Notes under the pieces: generated by a model
The model's database searches: none
What the model was told of the DNA's origin: nothing
What the model saw: the letters and a program-made list of their open reading frames with translations, nothing else
Position numbers and translations under genes: made by a program
Source of the DNA: Sanderia malayensis
Taxonomy: Eukaryota > Cnidaria > Scyphozoa > Semaeostomeae > Pelagiidae
Direction: 5' to 3'
Assembly: GCA_013076295.1 (NCBI GenBank)
Contig: RQOL01000374.1
Coordinates: 1,902,475-1,966,474 of the forward strand
DNA length: 64,000 nt
Shown here: positions 30,826 to 42,400 of the stretch, piece by piece
Layout of the letters: each line of letters begins with the position of its first letter
How positions within the stretch are numbered: position 1 is the stretch's first letter

Positions 30826-30920
30826 TAAGCCTGGTTTTCATTTGTTTTAATTTGTCGCTGATTGTCACAGACCAAGGTCTGCGATGATCGCAGACAAGCT
30901 AGTTTTCATTTGTAAATCTT
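30826..30920 (+). repeat. Possible terminal region of a PIF/Harbinger element
   Basis: TTAAGCCTGGTTTTCATTTG with a second AGTTTTCATTTG at 30,899, and GTCTGCGATGATCGCAGAC as an internal palindrome. It lies just upstream of the Harbinger transposase exons. The 3-bp TAA target and GCCTGGTTTTCA terminus are plausible for PIF/Harbinger, but the opposite TIR was not found. Confidence 0.4.
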
Positions 30921-30988
30921 CACCGCATGTCGCAGACCATTGCTGGCAGAAAATGTAGGAAATCAGTTTTTTGGCGGTAAATTGTAAA

Positions 30989-31700
30989 ATGAGGAAGAAC
31001 AGATTCAAAAGCTTGACGCAAGGTCAATTATTTTTAGTAATTGCTCTTTTACGAAAGAAAAACCCTTTTAGAAAGAAAGCCATACAAAAAAAGCGTTTTT
31101 GGGTAAGAAACATTTTGCAGGAACGAAAAAGACTGGGACAGTACCATACACTGGTACAGGGGCTGAGAATGCACGACCGAGAGTACTTTTTAAGGTAGGC
31201 TTCTTTGGTATTTTCAGGTTAATTTTTCGTAAAAGACTGTTATTAAGAAACTACAAAATACTTAAGTCACATAGTTGAAATTCAATATGACAGAAGTGTC
31301 CTCTTCATGCAGATTGCTTAGATATTAAGACTTCAGTAGTTTTAATAAATACTATTTTGTACATTGAAGGTTCTTGAGGATGAGCCCTGAGCGGTATGAA
31401 AACTTACTCCAGCGTGTTGTACCACTTATCAAAACAAGGCAATGCAAAACTTGTGAGGCCATATCACCAGAAGAGAAGGTTACACTTACATCACATAACT
31501 TGGCTAGTGGAGAGTCTCAACAATCTATGGCCTTCAATTTTCGTTTGGGGCGAGCCACTGTGTGCAATATTATCAAAGAAGTATGTGAAATTTGATGGAT
31601 TGCATTGAACCAAGATTTTTTGTCACCCCCACAAACGGAGAAAGATTGGAAAGCAATTGCAACTAATTTCTATGAAGAGTGAAACTTTGCAAATTTACGT
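30989..31700 (+). pseudogene. PIF/Harbinger (HARBI1-like) transposase, N-terminal fragment
   Basis: Exon 1 (30,989-31,194) starts MRKNRFKSLTQGQL and continues with FWVRNILQERKRLGQYHTLVQGLRMHDREYFLR-type text. The donor AAG|GTAGGC is followed by a 175-nt intron, and the acceptor TTGAAG|G at 31,370 restores FLRMSPERYENLLQRV in frame. Next come EAISPEEKVTLTSHNLASGE and FNFRLGRATVCNIIKEVCE, a conserved Harbinger block. Stops follow at 31,593-31,595 and 31,680-31,682 (the second where Trp is usual, EEWNF to EE-stop-NF), with FLSPPQTEKDWKAIA between them. The catalytic DDE part (VGAIDGKH onward) is absent. Dead fragment. Confidence 0.82.
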
Positions 31701-34400
31701 CATGTTTTGGTGCCATGTAATTTACGTCTTTGTTTATCATTTTAGGAATGTGATTGGACAAAACCTATTTTTCCATAATTTTTTTTCCAGAGTAAAAAAA
31801 GAAGGTTAAGCGCCATAACAAAAAATCGAACATGGATATTCCTGTAATTTGTTTCAAATATTATAATTTGACATAATTTTTAAGGGCTTAATATATTCTG
31901 AAGTGAACGGAAATTTTATTTTTTAAAACCCAATTTGAAATTTGGAAAACAAAACATGTGCTTCTCAAGTTGTAAACAAAGACTTCAACCGTGAATTGTA
32001 AAAGGTCAAGACAGTTACCTAAATAGTTCTTATATTTTTCAAAAGGTTAAAACATTCTCTTTTAAATGAGAGAGAATGTGTGTGGCTTTGAGTGAAATAA
32101 ATTATAATTATTGGCGTTTTAATTTCTCCACTTCGATAAATTTTCGTAAACATTTTTTAAGGGACCTCTTCGCAATTTTCTTTTAATACTATTGCAAAAA
32201 AATATGATATAGTTTAAATTATATTTTCATTTGAAAAGGTATGAAATTTTGAGTATATTTATGCTAAATATATTCGCTATTGAAACCGGTTTGGTAGTTT
32301 TATATCGTTATGTAAATTTTCTTTCTCAGGCCTATGGCCACTTCTAGACGCCATTTTTCATCAGGCGTTTCATTCAGAGATATCAAATCTTGTATCAAAT
32401 TCTTGGCAACAGGACAAATCGAAAGGATGGCATGGGGCCGAAATAAAGCGTACCTAGGAAAATGCTTTGCGCAATAGGCGAGAAATCCCCAAGAAGTAAC
32501 CGGTAACACACGCTAATTAATACAATCCCGAACTTAATAACGGGATGAAAATGTTGAAAGACAAATTCACGGTCCACTGTCCAACTCTTGGAGCCACGTC
32601 GGGCCTAGGATCAGATTGAACTTCTGATCTGACAGGATGTACCATAGCTTCACTCGGACCAGCATTTAAGGGCGACCAGAGGCTGAGCCTCTGTGACATT
32701 ATTGGTAGAAGCCATTCTGCATGAAAATCAAGGCTAGGGCAGCGACAGCAAGAGATTACCGAAGAAAAATGTTGGTATATTCACGCTTGAAGTTAGCGAA
32801 GACTGAAAAGGGGGTAAAAACAATCTTTCCGACTGTTATATACCCATGCGTGGGAACATCAGGTCCAGGGCTATTGCGAGCAGTGACCACAGGGGCACAG
32901 GAATAGTGAAATGGTGATGTTGTCTCAGTAAAATGTCGCTGCTGAAAGGAAAGCAGAACAGTGAATGAAGATAAAATGAATATCGCCATAAAATTAATAA
33001 AAAGGATAAACAAAATATACTTTGACAAATGAATTAACAGTTGAAATTTCTGTCGCCCATCCAACTCTATCCACTAAATAATCTTCATTATCATTATTTG
33101 CTTCTTCTAAAATACAATAATATAGCTTGTATTAATACAGGTATTACAAGTTAATAACCCGAAGAAGATAATTTACCAAATTACCTTGCATTACTTGACA
33201 ACCTGTTTCGAGTTGGACAATAAATTATTTTCGGAGTACGACATGCACAGCTTCATTTTTTTGTTAGTGAATAGCATTTCCTCATTGAGACACTCGATGG
33301 TGATGTGGAGAACACATGCTTGACATCAGAAAGAAAATTTGCTAAAAAGGGTTAGTTTTATGTAAATAATCACAATCATAGACGTGTCCTAATATAGTAA
33401 AATCAACAAACAAATTTGCTTGAAGTTATTATATGTTTCAATATACAGTAACAACACTTATACCCCCGGGCCTTATTTAATTTGTTATGTTCTAAGAGGG
33501 GGCTTATTGGAGTGGGGACTTAATGGAGAGGGGAGCCTTGATATAATTCTTAATTTAAATTCAGAAAATGTTGGTGCAAAATAACTGAACAGTTATTTTT
33601 ATGAGCTTTTATGGTATAAGCAAGCAAAATTTCACCGTTGTTTGAATTTTGGAAACAATAGGGGAGGGAGCTTAATAGCGAGAGGGCTTAACAGAGCTTT
33701 TACAGTATGTACATATGTGCCTTCATCCGTAATAGCATTTATGGCCTTCCATGGATAGTTACCAGGGTAACATAAGTTTTCCGTTTCTTACTACTTTCTA
33801 CAAAGTAATAAAATAAATTTATGGAAAACATGGCTAAAACTTTATTCATTGAGAAATGCTCCACAGTACTAAATGTAGCATGTTAAGAGAGTACTCTTCG
33901 TGACAACCTCTTGTTCATAAACCATTGCCACACAAATATAATTCTGAAAAATAGCCTTATTTCCAGCGTTACTGTACCACAATGTTATGAATGTAATTAC
34001 GATGAAATTGGACTAAGGAGTTTTTTCAGGTTGAATCCCATGTGATGAATTAAATTAACAGTTGCTCCGATGTGTTGCTCATGAATGCTGCTACATTGTA
34101 GATTTAAAGTCTTTTTAACATCATCAGAAAATGATAAAGCTTCGTTATTGCGCTCTATGTATGTAGCTTGCATTTTCTCCAGAACTTAGATAAGCAAGGC
34201 ACTTTTAATTAATTTACTTTCAAAAAAATGGGTTGGACGTTTTGCACACATGTTCCATCTGCTGTGGTAACTTGCCTTTTTCTGGCAGTACCATCAACAG
34301 CAGTAAAAGTTCTTTGTCGTTGGACAGTTGGACTTGTGTGACCATGTTGCTACATTCTGAAATGCAGAGACGATTATAGTCCTTCAGTGCATGCAAATGG
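31701..34400. other. No gene recognised
   Basis: About 2.7 kb of AT-rich sequence. Short open frames at 32,300-33,064 have no domain. A GC-skewed patch at 33,465-33,700 (AGAGGGGGCTTATTGGAG, GCGAGAGGGCTTAACAGAG) resembles the interior of a small TIR element, but I could not match its ends. Confidence 0.35.
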
Positions 34401-36725
34401 AAAATTTACTTTGAAAACACTATAAAATTGGCACTGATAGCCTTTTGCATCAAAAACAGCATTTCGCTTCCACTCCATAACCCTGCTTCTCTCATCTGAA
34501 ATTCCATGCTGAGCAAGTCCCATCTCGAGTTCAGTTTCTACGTGTTTTCTTTTGATGTGTCTGTAATGAGATTAATAGCAATGGCTTACAAGTTCACAAT
34601 GACATAGCAATATGTTAAAAACAGCATAAACAATACAATATGTCAGACACGGAGAGGAGCAAATTGCTTAAATGTCTTGAAAAAATCTTCTGCAAGTTTC
34701 CGAATTTGTCTGCTATTCCATGCCAAAACATGTTTGTTATAACTTCATTTCTTCCTAAAACGGCAGGTAGAACACTGCTGCAAAAACTGTGAATTAAGTG
34801 TGGAAACACATTTCTATAGTGGATCACTTTTTACTTCACTAAGCATAAATAACAATGGGAGATTACCTTCTAGTTACATATACTTTGTTGTTGATTATTG
34901 AAAGGTAACTGAAGATTTGCTCATCTTCTGCCCCAGCTGTATACCCAGATCAATTACTCCAAAGAGGTCCAATCAAAATCTTCGAGCAAAGTAAAATAAT
35001 TTAACAAAAGGATAATATATATTTGAACAAACTATGGAAGCAGACAATATTATCCAATTAATTTGTCATATACCTCACATTCAGGCGGGTGACCATACCC
35101 AACCTGCACTCAGTTTTACTAAGAAGACCTGCATCTAATTTTCTAGCCATCTGCTATATTTTCATGCAACATCATTGCATACGTAGAAAAGGTGTCAGTG
35201 AGCAAAGAAGTTTTTCTGTATGTATTATCCATAACCCAAAATCTCTCCCCTAAACATATTCACAGCTGTCTTTGCAGTTCTGTGACTACATGATGCAATT
35301 TCAAGTCCTGTTTCGTCTAATTTCGTAAATTTACGTGTCTTATTTGAAGCAGCCTTCCATGCTGATGCACTGCAAAAGTTGTCAGGCTGCAAAGCATATC
35401 ATTAACGTATGGCATCATTAACGCAATTAGTGCTGAAACATATAAAATTCTTTACAAAATAGCTAAAGCAAAGCAATAAAACCAACACAAAACACACCTG
35501 TATCTTTTTCACATTTGGATCATGATAAAGGCTCTCCATTAGAGCATCAACTCAGCATCATCGTAAATGAATGCATTGCCATAGTATGGTTTGGTTTCAG
35601 TGCTGTACCAAAATATAATAAAGCATGAAATCCAATTCAATATGCAATATTATGCTGCAATTCGTTAATCATAATAGTTTTGTAGTTATTTGAAGATGGG
35701 ATTGTTGAACTAGAAAAAATGAGAGACAAAATAATAGCATATTTTCCCAATCGTTTAATATCTGTAAAGTTTACAGTTTCCATTAATGTGTGAGTCAGAT
35801 TTTCCGATTTCACAGGGCGGACAAGATATCCAGTCCATCCCTCTGATCCTGTCTTTTTGAAACTGACAAAATTTCCATTTACGAAAGCTACAAGTCTTGT
35901 CTAGTCTTGTCGTCTTGTTGATAGCAGCAGACTTTGAAGAAATCATTAAAAAATGTTTCAAGTAACAGTCTCAACAGGAAAAACACTCTTTTATCGACAC
36001 TTCAAAATGTTGCAGAGAAAGAAACCTAAATCAACTTAAATCAACAGAAACCTCCTTTGTAAGTACCCGGTTTCTTTCTAATGATATACCTGCAAAGTAT
36101 TGTAGAAATGATTGTGATGAGCCTGGCATACTCAACTTCAAATGTCTCCAAAAATCGAATAAATTTAAATCAAATATGTACACTATGTTTTCTGTTATTC
36201 CTGGCCAATGTTGATGCTAACTTTAATATATCTGGACAATAAATTTGGAAAAACAAACGTAAGTTACAGTATGTAATGTTTGCCCTTGACATGTATTCAA
36301 GGAATTTAATGCCATGCAGCTGCAACTGGATGCATCTTGTTAAAAACCTTCTATAAAGCAGACCCTGCTTGCCCTCGGAAGCAATCAATGAAAATAAGTT
36401 CATTGCAATAAAAATTTTTATAATGGAGGAGCCCTGTGCTTCTGTGGCTATGTGGCTATTTTGGATATACAATAACGATGTGGCAACATCAAATTCAAAG
36501 CAATGGCAATTACCAATATTAATAATCCACTGATCCACTTTCATTGACTGACTCCAGAGTATTTAGGTACCAAAATGATCCATCTGCCCACAGCGAACGA
36601 TCATGAAATGGTTGTTCACTGTGGCGCTCTTTGTCGCATGCACCACAAAGAAATTTGATCCTTTTGCAGTCTTGACACGACACAATGCTCTTTTTTTTCA
36701 CACCCCATGCATATCTGTTCATCAT
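34400..36725 (-). pseudogene. KDZ (Kyakuja-Dileera-Zisupton) transposase, decayed and spliced
   Basis: KDZ elements encode a large transposase with CxC zinc modules. On the minus strand: a CxC finger with CQDCKRIKFLCGACDKERH and PFHDRSLWADGSFWYLNT (36,700-36,560); a later block IRGMDWISCPPCE with HINGNCKLYRY (35,840-35,758); LDETGLEIASCSHRTAKTAV and NMFRGEILGYG (35,330-35,240); and AGAEDEQIFSYLSIINNKVY (34,930-34,870), ending at a donor AGAAG|GTAATC. After an intron, acceptor CATTACAG near 34,560 leads to ETELEMGLAQHGISDERSR. These are the family's characteristic strings in the family's order. Stops and shifts separate the blocks. TIRs and the usual accessory helicase or Ulp1 genes were not found. 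Confidence 0.75.
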
Positions 36726-37139
36726 CCATAAAAACCGTGTCTAAAATATAGCCTCCCACTTCAAATGATATTCTTCTTTTCTCTGTTCCCATTCTGTTTT
36801 CTCTGGTTTTTCAACATGATCATAGCATCATGGTATCATCAGTAGATCATGGCACTTAGTAATAAGATTTTTTTAATTCACTTTTATCTACCTCGTTATG
36901 AAGCATCATTATTTATCACTAGCATCATTGAGTACAGTTACATTGAATACTATTTAAAACATGTAAGAAAATATGGAAGAAACCATAAAACTTGTAAAAA
37001 TGTCGCTAACCTAGGTGACTAAAATAATAATAATAATAGTAATATAGACATATTTATAGCGCCATATATCCCCAGGGCTCATAGGCGCTTAACAGCATAA
37101 TAAATTAACTTAAAATTAGAGTCCAGAATATAATTTACA
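36726..37139. repeat. Spacer with an interspersed repeat
   Basis: 37,050-37,105 (TATTTATAGCGCCATATATC, CCCAGGGCTCATAGGCGCTT) resembles a common marine-invertebrate short repeat with facing GCGC blocks. The rest is AT-rich with no coding signal. Confidence 0.4.
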
Positions 37140-38217
37140 TTTACATACATACACACATACATACATACATACATATTTTATTTGGTATGCAGGTTAAGAG
37201 AAGGCAGCTTGAAAACAAGCTGATGTGGACCTGCAAATTAAAAGTATAATCTAAATAAAACCCCTATATAACCCTAAAATACAAAGCTAATATAAAATCA
37301 TTCAAAAAATCTGCAAAGTCCTATAAAGTATGATAAAATGCGTATCTAAATATCTAAAAATGGAAAAAAAAATAACTAAGTAAATAAATAGTGCTTAAGA
37401 AATGAAATATAGAATAAAATAAAATAAAATGGAATAAATAAATAAGTAAATAAACTAATGTGGATAAAAAATTTGAAAAATTAAACTAACAGTCCTAAAA
37501 ATATGTATAGTCCTTTATCTTATGTGAAACGAAGGCAGTCCCTTTAATAAAATCTACGTTGTTTATCAGTTTCATTGCGCTTTTCAACTTGTTTTTGAAT
37601 GTATGATTGTTTGTTATGTTTTTCAATCTATCTGGTAACGTGTTCCAAATTACTGTTCCTCGAAATTTTAGGCTGTTCCTTCCATGATGTTCGGTGTTGA
37701 ATCTTTGTATAGTGAAATTGTTTTCATGCCCGTGTGATTTTACAAATAGAGACTGCAACGTTTCATCCCCTGTTTTATAATACACTTTATGCATAATTGC
37801 CAGCAGCCTTCTCTTGTATATATAAGAGAGAGGCTGCCAGTTTGCTTCTAGAATGCTTTCTTCATCTGATAACGTTTTAGGTAGGTTGTAGATAAATCTT
37901 GCTGCTCTGGCATGTGTAGATTCAAGTGTATTGAACAACGGGACTGAACAGTTACCCCATATTGATATGCAGTAAGTCACTTTTGCGATAATGGTTTTGA
38001 AATAAATTTCCTCAAGTGCTTTTCTGGGTAAGTTCATTCTCTTTAAGGCTCCCAGTTTCTGTGAAAAGTTCTTATTCACGTTCTTTTGGGGTCCCTGTGG
38101 GACCCCAAATTTTATTTCTTTGGTTGAAGATGTTTTGTTGTTCACTTCTGTATACTGTGCTCTATTACTAAGGTAGCCAAGTATAGAATATTCCAGCAAT
38201 TTTAATACTTAAAATTG
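37140..38217 (-). mobile_element. LINE-C: 3' fragment of the LINE-B family with internal deletion
   Basis: Minus strand: RT remnants (38,199-37,495), a 3' UTR with a CAGGT/ACCTG stem (37,180-37,235), and an ATGT microsatellite tail (37,145-37,172). Its layout and C-terminus match LINE-B. It is truncated at its 5' end near 38,217 and lacks the catalytic core. Confidence 0.8.
37495..38199 (-). pseudogene. LINE-C reverse transcriptase, FADD core deleted in frame
   Basis: Open for 234 codons. It begins ILGYLSNRAQYTEVNNKTSS and KEIKFGVPQGP, then jumps straight to QKNVNKNFSQKLGALKRMNL, which belongs downstream of the FADD box in LINE-B (KKFIGKLKFIKKMKNLP). About 110 residues, including the catalytic Asp pair, are missing while the frame is kept. 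The C-terminal thumb is intact (KVTYCISIWGNC, FRGTVIWNTLP, IKDYTYF). The deletion point coincides with a perfect 11-bp palindrome (38,085-38,109). It cannot act as an RT. Confidence 0.85.
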
Positions 38218-38253
38218 CTATCCTATTCAATAAAGTCTAAAATAAAGTTACTA

Positions 38254-38586
38254 CCGTATTTCCTCGATTAAACGCCCCCCCTCGATTAAACGCCCCCCTC
38301 GAATAAACGCCCCCTTATGCTGCCAGCTTTTGTAATAAACGCCCCCCTCGATTAAACGCCCCCTCTTTGTGCAAAACCATGGCGAATTTCATTTTCTACG
38401 TTGTTGCTCGATAAAAAAAGGCTCAACTAAACCATTTTCTTTTTTTTGGACCAAGTGACAGGGCCTGTGATCTTGTACTTTCTAATAAATGCCCCCCCTC
38501 GAATAATGGCCCCCCTCGATTAGGCGCCCCCTCAAAAAATGCCGAGATTAATAAACGCCCCGGGGCGTTTAATCGAGGAAATACGG
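38254..38586. mobile_element. MITE with CCGTATTTCCTCGATTAAAC inverted ends
   Basis: 333 bp flanked by TA on both sides. The left end CCGTATTTCCTCGATTAAAC, continuing GCCCC, is matched inverted by the right end GGGGCGTTTAATCGAGGAAA, continuing TACGG. The interior repeats CCCCCCTCGATTAAACGCC several times near the left end. A TA target and short length fit a Tc1/mariner- or pogo-type MITE. Inserted immediately after the LINE-D stop codon. Confidence 0.88.
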
Positions 38587-38598
38587 TAGCTCTAAAAG

Positions 38599-39402
38599 TC
38601 ACCAAGAGTAATACAACCTAAGTAAGTATGTCTTTAGTGATTGCTTGAAACTACACAGTGAATCTAACGACCAAATTGAATATGGGAGTTTGTTCCATAA
38701 AGTTGGTGCTGCATGACTGAATGAATGATCTCCTGCTGTTTTCAAACTTGTCCAGTTGTGTTTCAATAGGTAACCATCACCAGCTGATCTTGTCATGTGG
38801 GCAGGCTCATACTTTTGAACAAAGGCCTCCAGGTAGTGAGGTGCCAATCGGTGTAAGCATTTGAAAGCAAGCATAAGAATCTTATACTCAATTCTTGACG
38901 ATACGGGAAGCCAGTGTAGTTGCTTCAATACTGGGGTCATATGATGATACTTTGATGCACCTGTAAGAGTCCTAGCTGCAGAATTTTGGATTTTTTGGAA
39001 TTTTTTCAGTTCAGTAGCTGGGAGGCTGTTCAGTAAAGAGTTTGTGCCATCAACTCGTGATACAACAAAAGCATGAATGGCCTTTTCAGCAGCTTCAGTG
39101 GTCAAGTATCTCTGCACTACGTTGATGTTATGGAGATAGTATTTGGCTGACTTCCACACTGCATTTAAATAAGCCTTCAGTGTCATGTCATTGTCAAAGA
39201 TGATGCCTAAATTCCGTGCTTCGTCGTCTTAATGGTGAGACCTTGGATCTTTGCATGTTGTTGGCGAGTACCAATTACTAGCATTTCTGTTTTATCACCA
39301 TCCAATTTCAAGATATTGCACAGCATCCATTCATGTATGTCATGTACACACTTTTTCAGCTTCTCTGTACACTGTTCTGCATCAGCTGGAATGGGAGTAA
39401 AT
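38599..39402 (-). pseudogene. LINE-D reverse transcriptase C-terminus (CR1-like)
   Basis: Downstream half of a LINE RT. AEQCTEKLKKCVHDIHEWML, NILKLDGDKTEMLVIGT (39,380-39,240), then after a one-base shift near 39,200 NLGIIFDNDMTLKAYLN, HAFVVSRVDGTNSLL, LHWLPVSSRIEYKILMLAFK and LAPHYLEAFV (the classic CR1 thumb), ending LKTYLLRLYYSW. The upstream half, with YADDTQLY, is at 43,860-43,578. The two halves are separated by the long-TIR transposon at 39,403-43,577. Confidence 0.85.
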
Positions 39403-42400
39403 AGTCCGGGTGCTGGCGGAATTCCCACTTGCAATTTGAGCGGGACTTTTAATTTTTATGCAAATGTGTTCTTTATAATGTCATAAACATAAATCTACCT
39501 GTCGGCCATTCTGAAATTACTTGTGGACTTCATCCGAGGTAAATTTTAAATCCACAGCTTCCCCTCGATCAATTTTTAGATGCGCCATTTTATTCCAACG
39601 AGATTATGACTGAGGTGAGGCTCACGTCAAAGAGAGGCAAATGTTCAGGGGGTCCTTTATTGTTTTAAAAGAAAAAAAATGGAAATTAACTGATTCCAAT
39701 TATGCTGATAAGCACTTATTCTTGGCAATATCATGTTTTATATTATGTATTGTGTTATTAGTGCTATATGGAATTAATTTAGAAAATTTTATCACCAAAG
39801 ATGGCTTATCTGAATTATTTTTGTAATTTTCCTATGCCTAAGCATAACCCCCGGAAAAATATATCGACATATTTTCTAAAGAAATTGTCAATTTTTTTAA
39901 AGGAAACTATTTTAAGAAATCTTTTGTTGCACTTTTGACTACAATAAGAAAGTATATTTATAACATAGCCACAGGCCCACTTAGAGGGGGGTAAGGGGGG
40001 CAAAACTTCAACGCGTCTATTTGAAGTATTTAACGTCAAGTTTTGCCTTTTTTAAGTAAATAGGGTAAAGTATGAGTCGACTATAGTTCATCATTCGTTC
40101 TCGACATCAGACGCGATTTCATCTTCAGAATCAGTGCCCAGTGATTCATGATCTTCCTCGTCATCATCTTCTTCATCTTCTTCTTCTGCTTCCAAGTTGT
40201 GCTATCTTGCCACCCTCATGCATGATATATAATTTACCTTATGAAATGACGGATGTTCTGTCGATATCAAATGGTTGAAGCCAGTCCAATTCGGAACAGT
40301 TTGTTCCATGTTCTGTCTTGAAAGATCCAATCTGAGCATGCACCACCAACAGTCGATCTCTCTAGACGAAAGTTCATCTGCAGTTTTCTGAGACGGATTC
40401 AAAGCTACGTTTTCAATCGCTGGGGGTTGCTCTCTCTCTTTCGAAATATATGACTGTAACACATTCGGGATAGCTTTAAACAATCTTTCTTTCACAGGCT
40501 TCTCCTGCTCTAATTGAAATAAGGATTCAGTATGACTTGCAACACGACCCTCAGTTGTTAGCTGTAGCATGATCCCATTGGTGCAATGCATAGAAGTACC
40601 TGTAAGCGTCTCCGGATTTATATCGTTATTGTCCCAAACAAATGTAACAAACAAGGAAGGCTGGATGATACTTGGCACAAAACGTTTAAGCAATTGCTCT
40701 TTAGACTGCCTAACAGCTAAACTTGTTTCTAAAACGCACGTTTCGTGGTAGGAAATTCCATGCCCTAGTCTGTTCAACCAATTTAGTAGTTGCTTTGAGC
40801 CAGTTTTTTTTTTTTGTACAGAGTGAAAGAAGGACATGTTTTGATGTTCTTTTTCTGCCATTACTGATGCAAAACATGATGTCTTGACCGATGGATAAAA
40901 TTTGTCTGTTTTTCTTATCTGAGATCTTCGATTTCGAGGAAATCAACGATTTCAAGAATGCTTCAAACATTTCTGGGAGAACACTAAGATTATTAATTAA
41001 TTTCTCTTCTGTTGGAGGCCAAGAATAATACGTGCTAGGTGCTTCAAGTATCTCGTTTCTCAACATAGTTGCTACTTCGTTGACTTTCTGGATAGGTGAC
41101 TGATCTTGCAAGAGACCCTTTGCTTGTTGATATTTGCGTGCTCCGACCTCTATGATTTCTCCAACCGGGATTTCTGTGCTGTATATGAAATAGCTACCAG
41201 ATCGTGGACACCAAAAGTCTATCCTTTCGGCAAAGATATCTTTTATTTTTGACTTCATTGTGAGCTGGTCAATCGAGCTACAATCAGTTGGTTGACTGTT
41301 ATGAAAGACTTTCATTGTTTCTGTCATACTGATAACCACCCCTTTTGCAATAACATTCTCTTCGATGAATTCTTGAACAAGTCCGAACTGGTTGGAAGGT
41401 GGGGTCTATAACTACAACTATAACTTTCCAATCGATTCCTGTCATGTTTACAACCAGTTGAGCATTATCTGCTTTCTCAAGAGCCGTTTCCTGAAGGTTC
41501 TTCGCAGCGTTTTCTGTCTCGCATCTTTGCAATGCCTCATATCCACTGTTTGACGGATTTGTCTTCTTTTTGCGGCATATGCAGCATTCATAATCTGCTA
41601 GTGTCTGTCCTGCAAAAGAGATGATATAAATTAGACGGCGCAAGCAGAAGAAATAACAGTTTGATAGAGAGTTATTTGGGGAGAAGCGACAATAACTGAA
41701 AATGACATCACTTTGACGCAAGTTTTGGTAAACCTGGAGCTTTTGATGGGTGAGGAAAAATATCTAAAAATGATCTAACACCTTTCAAAGGAAAGAGACA
41801 CTTACCCACTTGCCTGTCTTTTCTTCTTTCAGACATTCGTCTCTCATGGACATCGGCGGCTCTATCATTGCTGCTACTGGCATTGTCCTCCCTATTTCCT
41901 TCGGCTAACTGTGCCGAGCGCTTCTGTATATTTGCCAACGTCTTGGAGTGCGCATAATTTGAATAACACCTCCTATGATACCCATATTCACTGTCCGGTA
42001 GAGAGGCCTCTTCTAATTGTGAAACCAGTTGAAGTACATCATGGTCGTTTCTGATTAACCTGGGACAAAATACCAAATCTATATTTTTGTTATCTATACT
42101 TCAAAAGTAGTATCCAGTTTCTTAAACTTAATGCCAATTTTCCCAATTCTAGTACTTAAGGTTTTTTAAAAGTTTCTTAAAATTTGGCTTTTAAGAAAGC
42201 AGTTAAATTGATACAAAATAAAAAACATCACATTTCAGTGTCAATGAACAATAATAGAAGAAAACAACTATTTAAACACCTAGCAAGTATTTGAGTCAAA
42301 AAGTTCATCGATGGCTGATTTATATTATCTTTTATTCATTTATTTGATAAATTCAGTGGATTTCATTAGTTCTTAACTTTGGAAGACAGTATTATTACGG

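Noticed and set aside
33443..33715. Small TIR element with ends near ATACAGTAAC and TTTTACAGTAT
   Set aside because: The ends do not form a convincing inverted repeat and no target duplication was found.
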